A DNA stretch of 64,000 nt, taken from contig OY482864.1 of NCBI GenBank assembly GCA_960531495.1, positions 6,790,416 through 6,854,415 on the forward strand, given 5' to 3'. Below the pieces are notes generated by a model. It did not search any database and had not been told where the DNA came from. It worked only from the letters and a program-made list of their open reading frames with translations. This document shows positions 32,705 through 44,415 of the stretch, piece by piece. The first letter of the stretch is position 1. Every line of letters begins with the position of its first letter. Position numbers and translations under genes: made by a program. The stretch is from Zeus faber. Its lineage: Eukaryota > Chordata > Actinopteri > Zeiformes > Zeidae.

Positions 32705-35700
32705 TGCAGGTGGCATTTAGGAAGTGCCACGCCTAAGTAAACACCCTGTGTCAGATGTCAAACGAGGGTACCAAATACACCACTAAGTACATTTTCATAT
32801 ACCGAGAACATCGAAGTCTAATTAAACAACGTAACCATTAACATACAGAATGTGTTCTGTGCACAGGATAAATTAAGAGGCAATGGCAGGGGTTACATTT
32901 ATTGGCAGACTGGCTGCTAGTATTGACTGTGGGTATGAAAATAATTAGAATTGGGAAATTTCTGCACTTTGTCAATTTCGAATTGGGAAATTTCTGCATT
33001 TTGTCTTCCAGAACCTGTGATTTTGGTATAATTGTACCATTTTGTAGCTTGTTTACAATGCAGTGTTTGCTGTCAGCCCAAAGCCCACTGTGATTACGGG
33101 GAAAAACCTCAGAGCACCCCCACTTGTAACGTTTCAGCTCCTTACTGTTAATTGACGTAATAGTTGACAGCAGGGAGCCTAACAAATGTTGTCTTTTGTC
33201 TTCAAAGTCACAGTTTATTGTCCAGTCTGATCATATCGTTGTTTGGATTTGATGTGATTGATTGATTTTGTTTTCCAGACCAGGCTGTACGCAGCCCGGG
33301 CGGCTCGTAAGGTGGAAGCCGCGGAACATGTAACGTTTCAGCCGCAGGAAGTTCAGGTCAGTGGTGGTTGACTCATCTCTCTCTCCTTCGCAGAGACGGT
33401 TCTACGCCGCCGCCAGAACAAGCCCGTCGCTTACCCAGCCCCTAGCTGGCCTCAAGCTCTCCCCCGGGGCTGCCTGCTCCCTCCAGGATGTTCATGTATG
33501 TCCAGGAGCAAAGCGGATTGGTGGTGGATTGAGGAAAAACACAGATTTTCATGTTTGCATTACTAAAACAGACTGACCTGGGTTACTTCAGTGCAGAGGT
33601 GCCACCTGGCGGGCTGTGAGGGAATTCATATTTTTAATAGAATTGTGTTATTTTGCAAAGATCAAGCTGCATCCCACATCATAGGATTCAAGTAGGGTTT
33701 TCTTCAACCCTCATTTGTTGTAGCCCTCATGTTTCAAAGCTTGTATGCTGGCTATCATTGCGATGTTGTGGCGTAGGCTAGCATTAAGCAGATTGAACAA
33801 GACCCATAATGCTAAACATCTTTAATGTTGCTAGAAATATCAGACCAGGCAAAGAATGTATTATAACTCCCAAGCTACAACACTGCTGGTAAAGATGGCC
33901 ATTATTTGGTTCCATCTTTGGAAATTTGACAAATTTAGTCGTTTAAAGACCATACCGTCAAATTAGATTTATCACGATATTGTTAAATTTTCTCTAAAAC
34001 CTGCCATTTTAATCAATGTAGAAGATCACACCAGCGTCGTGAAAGCGGCATGGCACGAGGCTCCTGAACCCCTCGGTTTTTTTAGGACCTGGCTCTAGTT
34101 TTCCGGGCACAAAGCGTAAAATGGAGCCTGGATTCGCATACAGGTCCATTCAAAAGATGTATTTAGTGAAAATATAAAATTACCATGCCTGGTATGCATC
34201 AACCACATATATAAAATTGCTGAGTTGCGTTCCTAACTTGGATTCCTGAGTTAAATTAACAAACAAATATATTTTTCCCACAAATGAAACCTCACTTATG
34301 TAAAGAAGATATTATCATTCCAGCAGGGAAATAAATATTATGCCCAGGAATAGATTTTAGATTTGACTTCATACTTGGGAAGTAGTTTTATAAACTATAT
34401 TGGCCTGGTATACCGTACCTGTCGGCAACACGGAGTACAGTGGAAGCGGACGTTCTCCTTGCTGCTTGGAATCACTACGTGTGGGCTCTAGTCAAACTGA
34501 CTTGTCAATAGATTTTTATAATAGAGAAATCTGTCAATTTATTCATAACGTATTATTATGCTATTAATATGTTTTCATAAAATGTACAAGAAAATATCCA
34601 TTGTATGTTTTTCTTCATTTAATAATCAAACCACAAATAACTGATAACAAAAAAAATCAGAGAACACTTTATTACAGAAACAGCTCAATAAACATACATC
34701 TTTACACATATATAGATTGTGGAAATGTCCTGCATCCTCCTATGGTTAATGGTATCAACCCGCTGTCGTCCCTGGTTCCCCCTCCCACCCAGGGAGAAGA
34801 TCTGGCACAGCCTTCCTCCTGTTAATAGCCACAATTTATTTAAAGATTATTACTCATTCTAGCAATAAAACACGGTGTATTCAAGCCAGAAGCTGATGTG
34901 TGAAAAATAAACACTAAAGCTCACAAACTAAACCTACTACATTAATAACCAGATTCCAAATGCGAATAAATGAAAAGTGTAAGGTTGAAAACTAAACCAA
35001 AGATTCATTTAATTCACTTACCCATTGAAAGTTGAGATATTTCACAATTTGAAGTTTAATGTCTCGAGATTGCTTTTTAGGCGAGTGCATTGTAGACGGA
35101 ATGAAGACAGACCCAGAAGGAGTTGACGAATTGTCAAATGGCGCAACGCTTTCATGTTGTTGACGTGTCGCTTCTGGTGTGGCCCAGGGGTTAGTGTATC
35201 GAGTGGTTTAAATGGTGGAAAAACAACATCATGAACACAAGTCATTCGTAATCCAATGTCTTGGCCGTTCTTATAGTCGTAAAAATTGAATACGTCCACA
35301 GGTAAACAAATAAATGCCAAAGCTGACCCTTGCTGGTTAACCCTACAGTGATAACACATCAACACTTCAATCTTACTTCATATGTTTATATGCGTTCACT
35401 TACCCAAGATAGACTTTTGATGATATTGTCCCCGCACAAATCCCATCCAGGTGTCCAAGCTGCCCAGTGGACTGGTGATTGCCTCGCTGGAGAATTATTC
35501 CCCAGCCTCCAAGATCGGTGTCTTCGTCCAGGCCGGCTGTCGCTATGAGACCCCCGAAAACCAGGGAGTCACCCACATCCTCCGACTGGCATCCAGCCTG
35601 GTGAAGCCCCCTCCTTTTCACCTGACCTTTCTCTTTGCCCACGACCTGTACACACTAGGGCTGCCGATATTCCTCTGTAATCCCATTGCAATTTGTATGT

Positions 35701-38700
35701 TTTATTATTTTTAATTTTCTAATATGTTCAAATTTATAATGCTCAAATTGACATGGGGGGGGGGGGGGGGGGGTAGGCACGGTTCCGCAGCTCAGATCAG
35801 GGCAATCTTTTCTCCAAACAAAGTAAATAAAAACTCTGAACGTGTGTATAATTTACTCCGTTTCCTGGTGTTGCGGAGCAGATAGTTTGTGAAAAACTCC
35901 CCCGGCGTTCTCACGGCCCGGTGGTGATTGCCCAGCTGCCCGGCAAAGTCAGTGAGCCAGTGGTTGGGAACCTCTGCATTAGAGCACATTTCCGCGATGA
36001 TGGTCGGGTTTATTTTCACACTTTCATCGCCACAGATGGAATTACTGGACATTCTGGTCAAAGGTGCACTCTCCCTTGTACACACAGTGGAATGGGAAGA
36101 AGGAATATTTTTCTCTAATGTGTGTTCACTGTGCAACAAACTGGATGAACTTATATTGAAATTTGTTGCTCATCACATGTGAATTGATTTACTAATGTTA
36201 GCCAAAACATTTATAATCAATATTTATTTATAAAAAGAAATACACAATCGAATGGTAGGTTCAGCATTCGAATAGTTTTATTATTTTAATGTTCCAATTT
36301 CTTTACTGCAGCACTAGTACACACATACACAGAAAGTACAACACCACAAAGCTTCAATGGGTCTATAGCTTGGTAATAACGCTATAATTACTAAAACATA
36401 CACCCCGCCCCAATGGGGCAATAACACCCTTTGAATGGGGCAATTGAGCTGCTTTCGTGGTCTTGCTCAAGGTCGTCTGGGATCCAACCCTGGGCATTTC
36501 TTTGGTTTGGAGACAACCTCTCAGACCACTCGGCCACGCTAGTAGTTGTAGTTGATGTAGTCATCCATTAAATTTTTAAAAAGCTAAAGTGAAACGTCCA
36601 TGTTTTTCGAAGACTTTATTCCCTTACTACCTGTTTCAGGCAACGCTCTGCTGATGTAAAAACCCGCTCAATCTTTGTCACAAAGCCCTTGTTTTCAAAG
36701 TTGGTCAGATGAGCAGAGATCACACTGTTAATCTTATGAGGCCGTCGTCGATACATACTTCTTTACCCCCTTTTTCCCCTCAGACGACCAAGGGGGCCTC
36801 GGCCTTCAAGATCTGTCGCGGTGTCGAGGCCGTTGGGGGAAGCCTGAGGTCAGTAAGCTCATGAAAAGTTCAGAGGTCAAATATCACAATCTTGCCAAAG
36901 TGCATTGTTTAGAGGCCATGAAGGGTATTTTGATGTAGACGTGTGCTTATGTTTTGTCCACAGCGTCTCCGCATCCAGAGAGAACATGATCTACACTGTT
37001 GACTGCTTGAGGGATGACATGTGAGTCTGATGGATATCTATGACAAAATGCTCATACCTGATCGCCTGTTGTTTTTAAAGTCCAGCAGATTCCATCTGAA
37101 ATGTCTCAAAGTGACGACAGGTTGACCCAAGATACAAACATCCTGTCATTTGATATTACGGGTTATGTTGGTATTCATAGCTCATGCTTTCCATAAGCAG
37201 CATCACTGCCCTACACTGGCAGGGATATCCTGTTTTGCAGTATATCTTTAATAGCAATTCCACCATGTTAACCTGTATCTACAAATGGCGGTTGGTGTTC
37301 TTGACCATTCTAGCGTAGCTTGCGTTTGATCAATAAGTGTTGTTCTGTACTACACACTCCCCTCCAATGGATCCTGAAGTCCCTGGTTCCTGAAATGGTT
37401 CCTTTTGTCCTCAGAAATCAAAGTACTGGAATATCTTGAATTTTTTGTGCCGAAGTCCTTGAAAAGCCCTTGGGGAAAAAAAAAAAGCGACCATCGAAAA
37501 CCTGTGATGTTTCCCCAGGTTTTGTTATTCTAAATGGGGACGCTTTTACGACAGTTTATGCCAGGGAAATGTCAATTGAATCCAGCATGGTTGGAAATAG
37601 ACACTTATAATAGTAGGTGACAATGAGATGAATAATAGTTACATAGATATAATCGATATATATGAATATAAATAATATAATAGACAATGAGACTAACTTT
37701 ATATTATATTTTAATGAAAAAAGATCACATTGTAAATTGATTATATTTGTTTTTGCGTGAATTCCTTGAAAATGACAAAATAATGCTTAAACAATGTACT
37801 TGAACGTCCTTGAATTTAATTTTGTAATGTCACAATGAACCAAGCTTTACTTTCACAGAAAATAAATCCCTTCTTACAATATACCCAACCATGTCCAAAT
37901 ACTCACCCCAAAAGATTTGGCTGGGAAAGAGTATTTAAAAATATATATTGTGGAAAAGTCCCAGAGAAAGGAACAGCCCCCCAGCAGAATACCCCATACT
38001 TTATATTCAACCAGCGAACGTGTTGTAACGACTGTTCGCCCCGTTCCTCAGAGACACCGTGATGGAGTATCTGATCAACGTGACCACCGCGCAGGAGTTC
38101 CGCCCGTGGGAGGTGTCAGACCTCACCCTGCGAGTGAAGAGGGACAAGGCTGAGGCGGCGCGCGACGCCCATATTGGTCAGCCCCCGTTTACTATTCCAT
38201 CTCATGTCCTGCCTAGTTACTGATGGTTAAAATGGATCTTAAAGTCTTACTGCGTACGTCTTTGGACGGATTTGTCCCCGCTAGGTGTGATCGAGAGCCT
38301 GCACGAGGGGGCCTACAAGAACGCCCTCACTAACTCTCTCTACTGCCCGGACCACATGGTTGGCCACATCCAGTCCGAACATGTGAGGAACCTTCATGCG
38401 CCGTCCCAACTTTGCCGTCAACCCAGTGTTTGACTGATGGAGTCGTTCATAAATGTTCTTCATTTTTCCCTCCCTCCCCAGCTCCACCAATTTGTCCAGA
38501 ACAATTTCACAAGTGCGAGAATGGCCATGGTTGGACTGGGTAAGAGTCTCCGCCTGGTTTGTTTTATCATGACCACTAGTACTACTAGTAATTATTGAAT
38601 AGAACGTAACGTCCATTATTATTGTTATTATTTTTACATTATTATTACTGCTCTTGATTTCATCACTATAGTGGTTAGATTACATGGACACATTTGACAG

Positions 38701-41700
38701 TCAAAACAGTAGGTTGATATGTGATAGGATCAGCCCTTCACCATTTGGCCAGTTCATTATATCCTCACAGTGTATGTAATTTTATACCACGGCAACAATG
38801 AATACCACAGGATATGAATGTCTGGAAATAAAAAGTTAATAAATGGTAATCGTATTTCACACGAATATCCGCCATGTCACATGCTATACTGCCTGTGTAT
38901 TATTGTTTGGTGACATTGGCATGAACAGGATTCCTTCAGACTCAAAACCAAAATATTAAGATAGATCGATAGATGGATAAATCGATGCGCAAATTGACAT
39001 CCTTTCCCTTCACGTCCTCATGTTTTGACCGGGATGTTCCCCTCCCTCCCAGGTGTGGATCACAGTGTCCTGAAACAGGTGGGCGAGCAGTTCCTCAACA
39101 TCCGCAGTGGCACGGGGACGAGCGGGGCCAAGGCCCAGTACCGCGGAGGTGAGAGCAGATTTGCACATAGAGGCATAGGGACATGTTCCCAAACCGTCGA
39201 AAAACAAACCCCTGAAAGTCCTTCATTAAGTATTTTCAATTTTTTTTAACAACATATTTTTTAAGATTGATTTATTCAGTAAGCAAGAGGATTAAAATAC
39301 AATATCTGGATAATAGTACATATTTCCTCACTTCCCACCCACACATCAGGTCCCACATACAACACAACCAAGGCATTGGGAAAAAGTAATAAAATAAACA
39401 AATAAATTGAACAAACTATAGTGAATTAGCTTTTCTTTTTTTTTTATACAAGACCATTCAGATCCTCCCACTCGGCTCTACTACACTTCATAAATAGCAC
39501 AACCTTTTTGATTGGCTCCCGTGTTGCTGCTCCCTGTTGCTCACTTGGCAAAGCTGTGATTATTGTTATTTAGGATGAGGCTTCATGTATTTTAATGCTA
39601 ATGGGTGTGCGGCCTAGCATTTTCCCAGCAAAATAGGAGCAAAATAATCATTCAGGGATGCAAACTCGCTTTTCGGCAAATGTCTCTTTTTTTTTTCCTG
39701 TCAATTCGGGTGACTTGTGTGCATCGTCCAGATCCAAAGTTTTTTTTCTTTCTTGTCCGAGAGAACGATGCCATCTGGGATCGATTCACTAGTGGACTCC
39801 TTCTCTGGTATTACGTTAGAAGACACGGACACGGCTCTCCGGTTGAAAGCACTCCAAAGGAAGTGATGCTGCATTCACGGGATCTCTGAAAACTGTAACT
39901 TGTGTCGGTATCCCCATCCCCCTATTTCAGACCTGTGGGAAACACTGGGGGTTTATGGTGATGTAGGTATATTCTGATTTTTCAACATAAATGTGTTTGC
40001 ATCCCTGGTAATAAATTTATATTTAAATAATAAAAAAAATAAATTTGAAAAATATGCAATAAACCTACAATAAACAACTGTACACAAATATATATGGAAA
40101 GATACACTAAATCTAATGATAAACAACAGATATAACCCTCAAATAAAATATAAAAATGAAAAAGGTCTCAACCGCCATGTCCTAAAATAACATTTAAAAT
40201 TCAGTCCTACACAATAACTTATTAAATAAACAGTGAAGCAGAAAGATGAACTTAAGATAGAAATTGTTATTATGACTGCAATATCAGTAAAAGCTGAAAA
40301 GGCTGTGAAAAAATTGTTCGTTGGGTCGTGGAGCGAAAGAAAGAAAAAAGAAAAAAAAAAAAAAAAAAAAGGGGGAGAGAAAGTTAAACCGTGCTCTGAT
40401 GTGTGCAGGTGAGATGCGGCAACAGAGCACCGAGAGCCTGGTGCACTCCGCGGTGGTGAGCCAGGCGGCCGCAGCGGGCAGCGACGAGGCGCTGGCCTTC
40501 AGTGTGCTGCAGCACGTCCTGGGGGCTGGCCCGCACGTCAAGCGGGGCTCCAGCAGCACCAGCAAACTGGTCCAGGGAGTCGCCATGGCAACCAGCGATC
40601 CCTTCGATGTGAGTGGGAGCCACCAGCTGTCGTCCTTTTTCTTTTTTTGCTTCCCATCATTGACTTTTAGGATTCGGTTTGCCGTTGGTATCGGATAATG
40701 AGATAAATCATACATAGCTGAAGCATTGTGTTACCACCTATTTTGACCACCGATTTCACATACTTTAATTGGTTATTTGTGGGACAACTACCTCTAAATA
40801 CGATAAATCCACAAAGCCTTTATTTATTTGTTCTCCTTTTTGTACAGGTGTCTGCTTTCAATGCCAGCTACTCTGACTCTGGACTCTTCGGGGTATACAC
40901 GATCTCCCAATCTGCAGCTGCCGGCGATGTAAGTACCAAACCTCTAATTGGATGAATCAGATTCAGGGCTCTTACCGGGTCCTCGAGGTGCTTGAAGTGC
41001 TTGAATTTTGTCCTTGGAAATGTAAGTACTTGTAAGTAAGCAGAGGAATCTGTAAGCTCATGTTTTATTTGTTATGGCAGATACTCTGGCCCCGTCCCAA
41101 CCAATTTCCCGCCGACCTGATCAGGGTCGGGCCAATCACAACCTTATCTAATATCTAATTGATCTAATATGGAGCGGGTTTGCAGCGCTAACCTGCTTAC
41201 CAGCATATATGCAGGGCTAGTGGTTCCACACTAATACGCATTTGCGAATACCTTCAAAATAGGCCCTTTTGTGCTGAAGTTCCTGAAAAGTCCTTGAAAG
41301 TTATTCAAATTGTAACTTAATAAAAGATTTCCGGAATCGTTTTTACGACAAAGTAAGATTATTCCAGCAGGGTTGGAAATATATTAGATAGACAAATAGA
41401 TACTTATAATAGTAGATGAGAATGAGATTAATTATCTTTGTATAGATATGTACATAATAGGTATACTAATATAAATAATAGACAATTTGGCAATAGAATT
41501 CATGAAGATCACACTGAAAATCGATTGTATTTGTTTTGCATGAAGAAAAAATAATAATAGAAATAATAGAAAAAATAACGCTACATTTCAAGGTATATAT
41601 TTTTTGTGATACTAGATGATGTAAATGATGCCAGATCTTGCGTTGACCCTCCCCCCTCCCTTCCAGGTGATCAAGGCGGCTCTGGCCCAGGTGAAGGCCG

Positions 41701-43066
41701 TATCTGACGGCGATGTCACTGCCGCTGACCTCACCAGGGCCAAGTAAGCGCTATATCTATTCTGTTATTCTATCTCTGATGACTGGAAATGAGGAACAGT
41801 CAACCCTGCATGAGAGCGTCATTTCCCCCTGATTTGCTCATTGGTACTGAGCCCCAGTTACGGACCGGATTGACTTACTAATCGATGTTAAAATAAACAC
41901 ACCTCTCCAATAATAATTTTGTTGTGACGCAGAGCTTGCACGCCAAATGTCTAGTGGGCTACTCCAAAGTCCAAAATACCAGAGCAGATTCACTGAAGGC
42001 GTTTAACCCCAGCCCCTATGTCAGTCGGGTAATTATTAAATGCAGGGTGTGTTATGTGGGCACACCCTCGCAACAACTACGTCACCTACGTGTGCCCCAG
42101 TGGCCCTTCGTCCCCATAGAAAGTCTAAAAAACCCTAAAAAGTAAACTAGAGGGTTAAAGTCATATTTAATCACAGGTGGAAATCCGGGTTCAGAAAGTA
42201 AGATTCCACTCCAGGATTTTGAGTCAACCACGTGGATTGGCTTATCGGCATCAACCCAGAGAAGGGAATTGGCTGGATCGCTGAGGGGCTGGAGCCAAAA
42301 CATTCCAGGACTTTTTGAACTTTCTGAACCTGGACCTTTCCACCTCTGCATATTTACTCATGTGGCAGTAAAAACGTCAACAGAACAAGCGCTTGGCTTT
42401 CCAACTGGTTTCAAGCCGTGGGACTGGAACACACTGGACTGGCCGTGTTGATTTATTGTATTTCAAACAGCCCAAACGGTCGCTCTTTCAGCCCAAGACA
42501 GAGGATCGAACCATCGCTGGTCCTTTTGTGGCAAATTCACCCGCAACTCTTCTGCCCTATTTCCTGTGGAAATACGTTAGACACTACCTTCCGCTCTCCC
42601 TCTGCCCTAGTTTGACATTTGGCTCCTGTCTTTGTGTGTCCGTGTTTGCCCAGGGTCCAGCTGAAGGCCCAGTACCTGATGTCTCTGGAGACCTCGGAGG
42701 GTTTCCTGGAGGCCATGGGCACGCAGGCCCTAGCCAGTGGAGCCTACCTGTCCCCCGACGCCATCGCCAAAAACATCGACAACGTCTCCCTCACTGACGT
42801 TGCCAGCGTAAGTCGTTTTTTTTACCTCAGCCCCGAGTTGTCAGAAAGGAACTTGGGCTAAAGTAAGCTGAAATTCCTTCCACAAGGAGCGGGGTTAAGG
42901 GCTTGATGATCTTATTCTTTTTCCATTTTGAATCTCATTTTGCACCGATCACGATGATGTCTTGTGTGTATTTTTTTCCTAGGCTGCAAAGAAGTTTGTG
43001 TCCGGCAAGAAGACTATGGCATCGAGTGGCAACCTTGTAAAAACTCCCTTCGTTGACGAAATCTAA
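31859..43066 (+). CDS. uqcrc2: Ubiquinol-cytochrome c reductase core protein 2
   Basis: Fourteen exons: 31859-31891, 33279-33356, 35451-35600, 36784-36848, 36964-37020, 38052-38176, 38285-38382, 38482-38539, 39053-39148, 40409-40608, 40848-40928, 41667-41743, 42654-42807 and 42983-43066. All junctions are GT-AG and phases agree, giving 451 residues (human 453). The product is a core subunit of respiratory complex III on the matrix side of the inner membrane, an M16 peptidase relative without proteolytic residues: the region of the zinc motif reads [10 protein letters not shown], as in other core-2 proteins. The N-terminus ([11 protein letters not shown]) is basic and free of acidic residues, as in a mitochondrial presequence. 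Family blocks include [31 protein letters not shown] and the end TPFVDEI. The gene is intact. Introns carry an L/S-tRNA SINE, an inverted-repeat element and homopolymer runs. Confidence 0.97.
31892..33278 (+). other. uqcrc2 intron 1
   Basis: Contains a repeat-like stretch at about 32100-32520 (CATACATATGCAGTGAAATG-type sequence plus AT-rich degenerate repeats) and a (TA)n tract at 32638-32701. No other exon seen. Confidence 0.55.
32638..32701. repeat. (TA)n microsatellite, about 64 bp
   Basis: Uninterrupted TA dinucleotide run in uqcrc2 intron 1. Confidence 0.97.
33357..35450 (+). other. uqcrc2 intron 2
   Basis: About 2.1 kb, AT-rich, no repeat or coding signal recognised. Confidence 0.5.
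35601..36783 (+). other. uqcrc2 intron 3
   Basis: Contains a 19-nt G run (35755-35773), an unexplained minus-strand open frame (36139-35792) and a tRNA-like SINE (36405-36545). Confidence 0.55.
36405..36545 (-). mobile_element. SINE with Leu/Ser-tRNA-like head
   Basis: On the minus strand from 36541, AGCGTGGCCGAGTGGTCTGA (A-box with GTGGCCGAGTGG) is followed by GGGTTGGATCCC (B-box-like) and then by CTTGAGCAAGACCACGAAAG. The head resembles class II tRNAs (Leu or Ser) and not the SINEs at 15.8 and 28.9 kb. It cannot form a whole tRNA. Confidence 0.5.
37021..38051 (+). other. uqcrc2 intron 5
   Basis: AT-rich. Part of it (37440-37830) resembles a stretch of intron 11 (41270-41600), including CCTTGAAAAG near its start, so an unnamed repeat may be present in both introns. 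Confidence 0.35.
39149..40408 (+). other. uqcrc2 intron 9
   Basis: AT-rich, ending in a poly-A-rich run (about 40341-40370) close to the exon 10 acceptor. No coding signal. Confidence 0.5.
42174..42348. mobile_element. Short inverted-repeat element in uqcrc2 intron 12
   Basis: The left end (CAGGTGGAAATCCGGGTTCA) and the right end (read inverted, CAGAGGTGGAAAGGTCCAGG) are imperfect inverted repeats of about 30 bp, both continuing into GTTCAGAAAGT. The unit is 175 bp and encodes nothing. It matches my memory of a common teleost MITE. Confidence 0.65.
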
Positions 43067-43260
43067 TCTAATGCCCCCCACAATCTTTTGTTTTTGACAA
43101 AACACCGAAAGAGAAATGATGCCATGGTTTGTTCTTATGCTGTTCTGAGAAATCCACCGGCGGGTATCTCCAACAGCTCCTGTGTGTACAGTGAGGGACC
43201 TCACAACGTAACAATCCAAACATTTGTCAACTTGTACTGTATAGTTGATGTAAATTAAGG

Positions 43261-43266
43261 AATAAA
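43261..43266 (+). terminator. uqcrc2 polyadenylation signal
   Basis: AATAAA 195 bp after the stop codon. The 3' untranslated region is therefore short. Confidence 0.7.
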
Positions 43267-43599
43267 TTCTATCTACCATGAAGAGTTGTGTTTTTGTGTT
43301 TTTGCCGTGTCAGACATTACTATACTACTGAAATGACGGGGCGTGGTATGGAGAAAATGAGGCAAATGGACCGTAATTTGAACATGAAGCATCTTTAAGG
43401 TTTATGAATGTGTTTTTGCAAGATGGGAGTCTACATTAAAAAAATAAATAAATAAATAACGCGGTTACCTCAGAGTAAATCGCCATCCATCTGGTTTATT
43501 TATAGTTGCACGGTTTAAAGGGATGCAGAGGGTGTGACGCAGAAGTCCCCGTGAATGATTTTTTTTTTGTTTTTTGTTTTGGGTTTTTTTTGCTGATGT

Positions 43600-43609
43600 T
43601 CTCGCGAGA
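43600..43609. promoter_or_regulatory. TCTCGCGAGA promoter palindrome
   Basis: A perfect copy of the CpG-containing palindrome bound by BANP in vertebrate CpG-island promoters, 807 bp upstream of the mosmo start. It may drive mosmo or an unseen upstream exon. Confidence 0.5.
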
Positions 43610-44025
43610 CTTCCCGGATCCCCCCAGACGGGGAGGCAGGACCACTGAGCCCACAGTTTCCATTGCTCACAGGGTCCAGCGAGAAACAACAGAGCGACGT
43701 TTACGACACACGTTTCCGCGACGCGTTGCCGTGCGACAAAAAAAAAAAAAAAAAAAAAAAACCCAACAAAAAACGGTGCAACACGTTTCGATATAAGCAA
43801 AGTACTTTGCGTGAGTAAGGATTAAATGTTCATATGTGCAATATTTGTGGCAGTCTAACATATACGCTTCCAGATGAAGATGATGCGTTCCGGAGTCCGG
43901 AAATAAGAGCGCCGAAGTCCGTCTCTTCGCCGTAAAATCCCTCGACCACGGAATTATTCTCGGTTTCTCGATCCGAACGAATCGCTGAGATCCAGGGGGT
44001 CGCGCGTGAGACCGAAGGACGGTGT

Positions 44026-44053
44026 GGGGGGGGGGGGGGGGGGGGGGGGGGGG
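44026..44053 (+). repeat. Poly-G run, 28 nt
   Basis: Uninterrupted G tract 363 bp upstream of the mosmo ATG. It could form a G-quadruplex, and assembly length here may be unreliable. Confidence 0.9.
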
Positions 44054-44415
44054 TCCAGTTCGCAGCCAGATGCCCGGGAGCTCGGCCGGCGGTACTCGGC
44101 ACCACCTCGGCTGGTGAAGCGCCAGCTGTTCCGGGCCATGGTGGCTCGCTGGAACGACACCTCAAGGGTCTTAAAGGGAATACCGCACCGAGCCGAGCCA
44201 GTTCGGGAGCCGCTTTCAAACGCGCGGGCGAATGGTGTCCCCGACTGCGTCGCCTCCATCTCCACAGCCGCGGTCGTGGAGATAGGACACGGTCCGGACA
44301 TTGCCATGGAGCTTTGCAACTGACTGCGCGGGACTCGAACGCGTCCTACAGTCACAAACTGCCCGGCTTTGCCTCGCCTTCAGTGGGAGCGCAGGTCTTC
44401 CGTCCCCCCTCGGCT

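Larger units (their letters stand above)
43285..44415 (+). promoter_or_regulatory. uqcrc2-mosmo intergenic region, mosmo promoter
   Basis: Holds the TCTCGCGAGA palindrome (43600-43609), a poly-A run (about 43738-43760), a 28-nt G run (44026-44053) and a CpG-rich block from 44050 to the mosmo ATG. No TATA box is obvious. The transcription start is not determinable. Confidence 0.5.
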
